Assembly (NCBI GenBank): GCA_963969345.1
Contig: OZ017767.1
Span: 7,034,739-7,098,738, forward strand
Reading direction: 5' to 3'
Source: Turbatrix aceti
Taxonomy: Eukaryota > Nematoda > Chromadorea > Rhabditida > Panagrolaimidae
DNA length: 64,000 bases
This document shows, piece after piece, positions 60,885 to 64,000 of the stretch (its first letter is position 1; each line of letters starts with the position of its first letter). A model generated the notes under the pieces. The model saw nothing but the letters and a program-made list of their open reading frames with translations. It did not search any database and was not told where the DNA came from. A program made the position numbers and the translations under genes.

Positions 60885-61304
60885 TTTTGGACTATTTAGG
60901 ATGTTTTGGTGGCCAAAAAATTTTTGATGCGAGTGATTAAAAACCAAAAATTTTTAAAAGTATTATATTTAAAACATCAACATCGGGAACGAACGTGTGC
61001 ATCAACGACCGCTACACCATCGTGTCACAATCAACGCTGCTATACGAGTGATGTCTGATTAGTTCAAAGTCCGCTTCAAAAAAAAAAACCTTTACTCAAT
61101 AAACTCAATAAAATGCATTGAAGCAGTGAAAACAACAGCGTTGTCTTCGAACGCAGCAACAACCTTTGTTGCGATATAACAGATACAGATAAAGCAGCAA
61201 CAGTGGTGGCTCCAGGCCAGGCAGCGCGTGTTTACCGCCTCACCTGCATGGATTTGTCAGTGCTTTGTTATTCTCTTTTTTTTACGCATCCACAATGACC
61301 ACTG

Positions 61305-61328
61305 TTCTCGTTCTCGTTCTCGTTCTCG
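61305..61328. repeat. TTCTCG hexanucleotide repeat
   Basis: Four tandem TTCTCG units followed by a variant. The minus-strand translation is Arg-Thr or Arg-Glu dipeptide repeat, which explains the basic open frames here. Confidence 0.85.
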
Positions 61329-62762
61329 TACGCGTTCGACGACGACTGCCAAGGAAGAGATAGTAGATAAAATTGCTAGTACGACTACGACATGTGAACG
61401 CTGATCCTTTGCCTTTGCCTTTGCCTTGGGACACGGGGCTCCGAGCCGGGGTGATAGCGGGTGATAATCGGTCATAAACACTAAATAATTCGTGATTTCC
61501 TGGTTTTTTTTCCATGTTTGTGTGATGGATCAAAAATTGCATCTCAATACATGAAAGTTGATCGCTGTGTTGTCTTGTATTTTGCTCGAATTTTTTTTAA
61601 ATCAGGTTATTTTTAGAGATTTGATAACAAAAAAACCTATTTTTTGAAAACTTAATGTATTTTTATTTTTTCTGTTTTGTTGATTTTGGCCAAAAATGAT
61701 CAAAGCCGAACGAACACTCAATTCTAAATACTAAAAATGAAAAAAAAAGTATGTATAAAGTTTTTTTGTTTGACTTTACTTTGTTTATTTTTCGTGAAAA
61801 TCACGTATACTGGTTTTTGCCTGAGCTTTGTAGTCCCTTATTTTCAGTTTTTGACTCGCAGATTTTTTAATAACCGTTAAAAAAAGTTCCTGGGTAGGTT
61901 TTGAGATGCGAGTGACACTCTGACTGGCCCATTACAAATTGTCCGTGGCAAATCAGCCAGTCAGTCAGCTGCCCCGGGGGTCTGGCAACTGTCGTTTTGC
62001 ACTACGGGTGCTATCCATTGTTCGAGCAGGAGATCGGCCCCCAATCGGCCCTCGGACTACGAACGAAAGAAAAGAAAAAAAAGAGCAATGGAGCAATAAA
62101 AAACCTCCAATTGGACTAATTGTCGGTCTCGTGCCGCCGACGCGCCGACGATGCAACAATCTCCTGCTGCTCGCTCACGTGCTCGCCATGGGGTTAGGCT
62201 GGCTGTGCACACAGACCAGAACAAACAGTTTACTTTTCCTGTGTCGGTCGTAGATACCAGCAGTCCAACCCGCATGCACCCTCACCTGCCCAGGTGCCTG
62301 GATTTATTTTTGGGAAGTTTTTGGGTTTTTTGATCGGACTGAGCACTCAGAGTGCACTCGGTTTGGTGCTTACGTGTATACTGGGTTCCGACGAATAGCT
62401 AAACCTGTTTCCCAGTCAATTTTATGCAGTTTAATTTTTTGATTTGTCTGATCGCAATTTATTTGCCCTAATTTGCCCTTAGGGTAAATTGTTGGCATTT
62501 CATACAGGGAACAATGGTTTCAAGGTGCTTTAATTGGAGAAATCAGAAACATGAAATTTGGTTCCAGGACCGATGTTTTTCAAAAATTAATCAGAAATTA
62601 TGATAATTTAGGAAACGAAAATTTATTTAATTTAGTATTTTGATCTTCTAAACCCCTCAAAAAAAAATTATGTTGTCCGAAAAATTTTTGTCCTGGGATC
62701 CGTAAATCATTTTTTTGTTTATCATTCATTTATTGACCACGCACTCTGTCAAAACACGCGAA

Positions 62763-62975
62763 TTAGTCTTCGCGAGTCTGAATCGAATCGTTATCAACTT
62801 GAATTCGACCAAATTGATACGGCTGCTGCATCTGATGAGCATCCGCAAAATAAATATTTTGACCAAACTTGCAGTCCAGAGATTTTACGTGGAAGAGCTG
62901 TTTATGGGAACTGTCACGTCCCACCTGGCCCCTGGCAGCGAGATGAAAGCGGTGCTCGCTGCCAGCCCGTACCAC
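62763..62975 (-). CDS. Possible isolated terminal exon, unrecognised
   Basis: A 70-codon minus-strand frame ends at a TAA at 62763. Its residues look protein-like (SLDCKFGQNIYFADAHQMQQ, then FGRIQVDNDSIQTRED) and its base composition is higher in GC than the flanks. The opposite strand is also open over the same bases, so strand is ambiguous. No domain and no partner exon was found. It could be a lone exon, a gene fragment or chance. Confidence 0.2.
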   Translation of the reverse strand: MVRAGSEHRFHLAARGQVGRDSSHKQLFHVKSLDCKFGQNIYFADAHQMQQPYQFGRIQVDNDSIQTRED

Positions 62976-63711
62976 CTAGGCAGAACAATGGCCGCTGGGT
63001 AATCAGGAAGCTGTTTTTTGAAGCTACTAAATATTATTTACCACGAGACACAGGTTATTATTGCTGTCGTTAAATATTTATTATTGCTCTGCAAAATTTT
63101 TTTTTGCCTGGACAAAGTCCGAATTCGTAGATAGATAAGTTCGTAGATCATCCCCGACTGTGTTCGAGATAGTGTTTTTTTTTGCTGGTAGTATAGAAAC
63201 TGTTGTGACCCTTCTTAGACAGACGTCTCCACGTTAAACGTGGTGGATACATCACGGAGCAAAAGTGTTGACGTCTGTCGTCTGTTGCTTTTGCGCAGAA
63301 TTTTCTGCGTACGACCACAAAAAAATACATAGGCCTAATTCGATTTCACACGGGTGAACAAGTTTCTGATCGATCTACTATCCCGTGGCGGCGGGTTTTT
63401 CACGCGGCGGTGATACGACACCGAAGCTCGCGCATGCAAGAAGCCTCCGAACTTGCCGCCTGCTGTGTGACATGACTGTCGCCCATTACTCTTCTTTCCG
63501 GCGGAATCCGCACCTTTGGTACTATTTATTGCAACCAGCCCAGCCGTCAGTCACGTTTTTTTTGACGTCCAAAAAAGGTCTCATTTTGCCTGCTTTTCAA
63601 CGAAAAGTCAGTACCCACGGATGTCTAAAAACATATGACTTTTGATTCGTTCTGGGAGCGTTGGAAGCGAGATGGCTGGGATACAGGTAAATAAAGGGGT
63701 GGCAGCAGGGA

Positions 63712-64000
63712 GGGCGAACGTTTGAGTTCGTTCGCGAACAAAGATAGATTTTCCGAACAGATTAAAAGAACAAAAATTTTAAGTAAAATCAGTTTAATGG
63801 TGCCGAAATTGATGTTATTTTCCAAAAAAAAGCAAAATATGTCAATTGCTTTTGGCAATAAAAAGTGTAGGAAAACTGGCACCAAAAACGTGAAAACGCA
63901 TACTTTCGAAGTTCACGTTTTTATGCCCAGTTTGGACAAAATTTTGCATAAAATGTGCTAAAAATCTGTTCGTTGTTCGTTTGTGTTCGTTCGCGAACAC
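63712..64000. repeat. Dispersed repeat, copy 2, running off the window
   Basis: Same element and orientation as 55225-55515, 8.5 kb away. It shares GTTCGTTCGCGAACAAAGAT at the left end, AATGGTGCCGAAATTGATGT inside, and TGTTCGTTGTTCGTT at the right. The two differ by many substitutions and a short insertion around AAAACGCATACTTTC, so they are not recent duplicates. Confidence 0.85.

Larger units (their letters stand above)
60885..63711. other. Gene-poor right flank
   Basis: No clear gene. Contains a TTCTCG microsatellite (61305-61328), A/T-rich stretches at 61.56-61.9 and 62.4-62.7 kb, and a possible isolated coding exon on the minus strand at 62763-62975. Confidence 0.4.

Noticed and set aside
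61257..61542. Arg-Thr/Arg-Glu dipeptide frames
   Set aside because: Direct product of the TTCTCG microsatellite.

Overview
The window looks like genomic DNA of a small-genome bilaterian animal. Genes are cut by many short, A/T-homopolymer-rich introns (45 to about 600 bases) with GT donors and TTTTCAG or TTTTAG acceptors. The proteins are animal families: ILF2, C1D, MYBBP1A, CRNKL1, BCL11, a formin and a CK1/TTBK-like kinase. Four same-strand genes are packed 180-235 bases apart with splice acceptors just before the downstream start codons. That, with the TTBK-like kinase, suggests an animal with trans-spliced operons. A nematode fits best; a tardigrade or another operon-bearing animal is possible. 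The species is an inference. Exon coordinates were worked out by eye from splice motifs and checked by phase: every junction listed keeps the reading frame.

Layout. 1-2.35 kb: a short secreted Gly/Ser-rich protein gene (+) and a foldback repeat. 2.35-3.8 kb: a TTBK-like kinase (+). 3.9-16.0 kb, minus strand, transcribed right to left: CRNKL1 (splicing), MYBBP1A (nucleolus), C1D (exosome cofactor) and ILF2 (dsRNA-binding complex subunit), a putative RNA-metabolism operon. 18.5-29.1 kb: a BCL11-type zinc-finger transcription factor (-) with two long introns. 29.1-51.1 kb: a 22 kb stretch without a supportable gene, rich in microsatellites and hairpins, that holds two foldback elements side by side at TTAA sites (37.9-40.05 kb). 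51.1-55.0 kb: a formin (-) whose first exon codes for a membrane helix. 55.7-59.05 kb: an unrecognised single-pass membrane protein (-). 60.15-60.88 kb: two small, weakly supported convergent genes. 60.9-64 kb: no clear gene; a dispersed repeat runs off the right edge.

How they work together. The operon candidate joins steps of nuclear RNA metabolism: spliceosome activation, pre-rRNA/nucleolar function, exosome targeting and dsRNA binding. BCL11 is a developmental regulator, and the flanking gene-free DNA may hold its regulatory sequence. The formin and its upstream neighbour both appear anchored to a membrane, which invites the idea of a shared membrane-actin role. No bacterial, viral or CRISPR features were seen.
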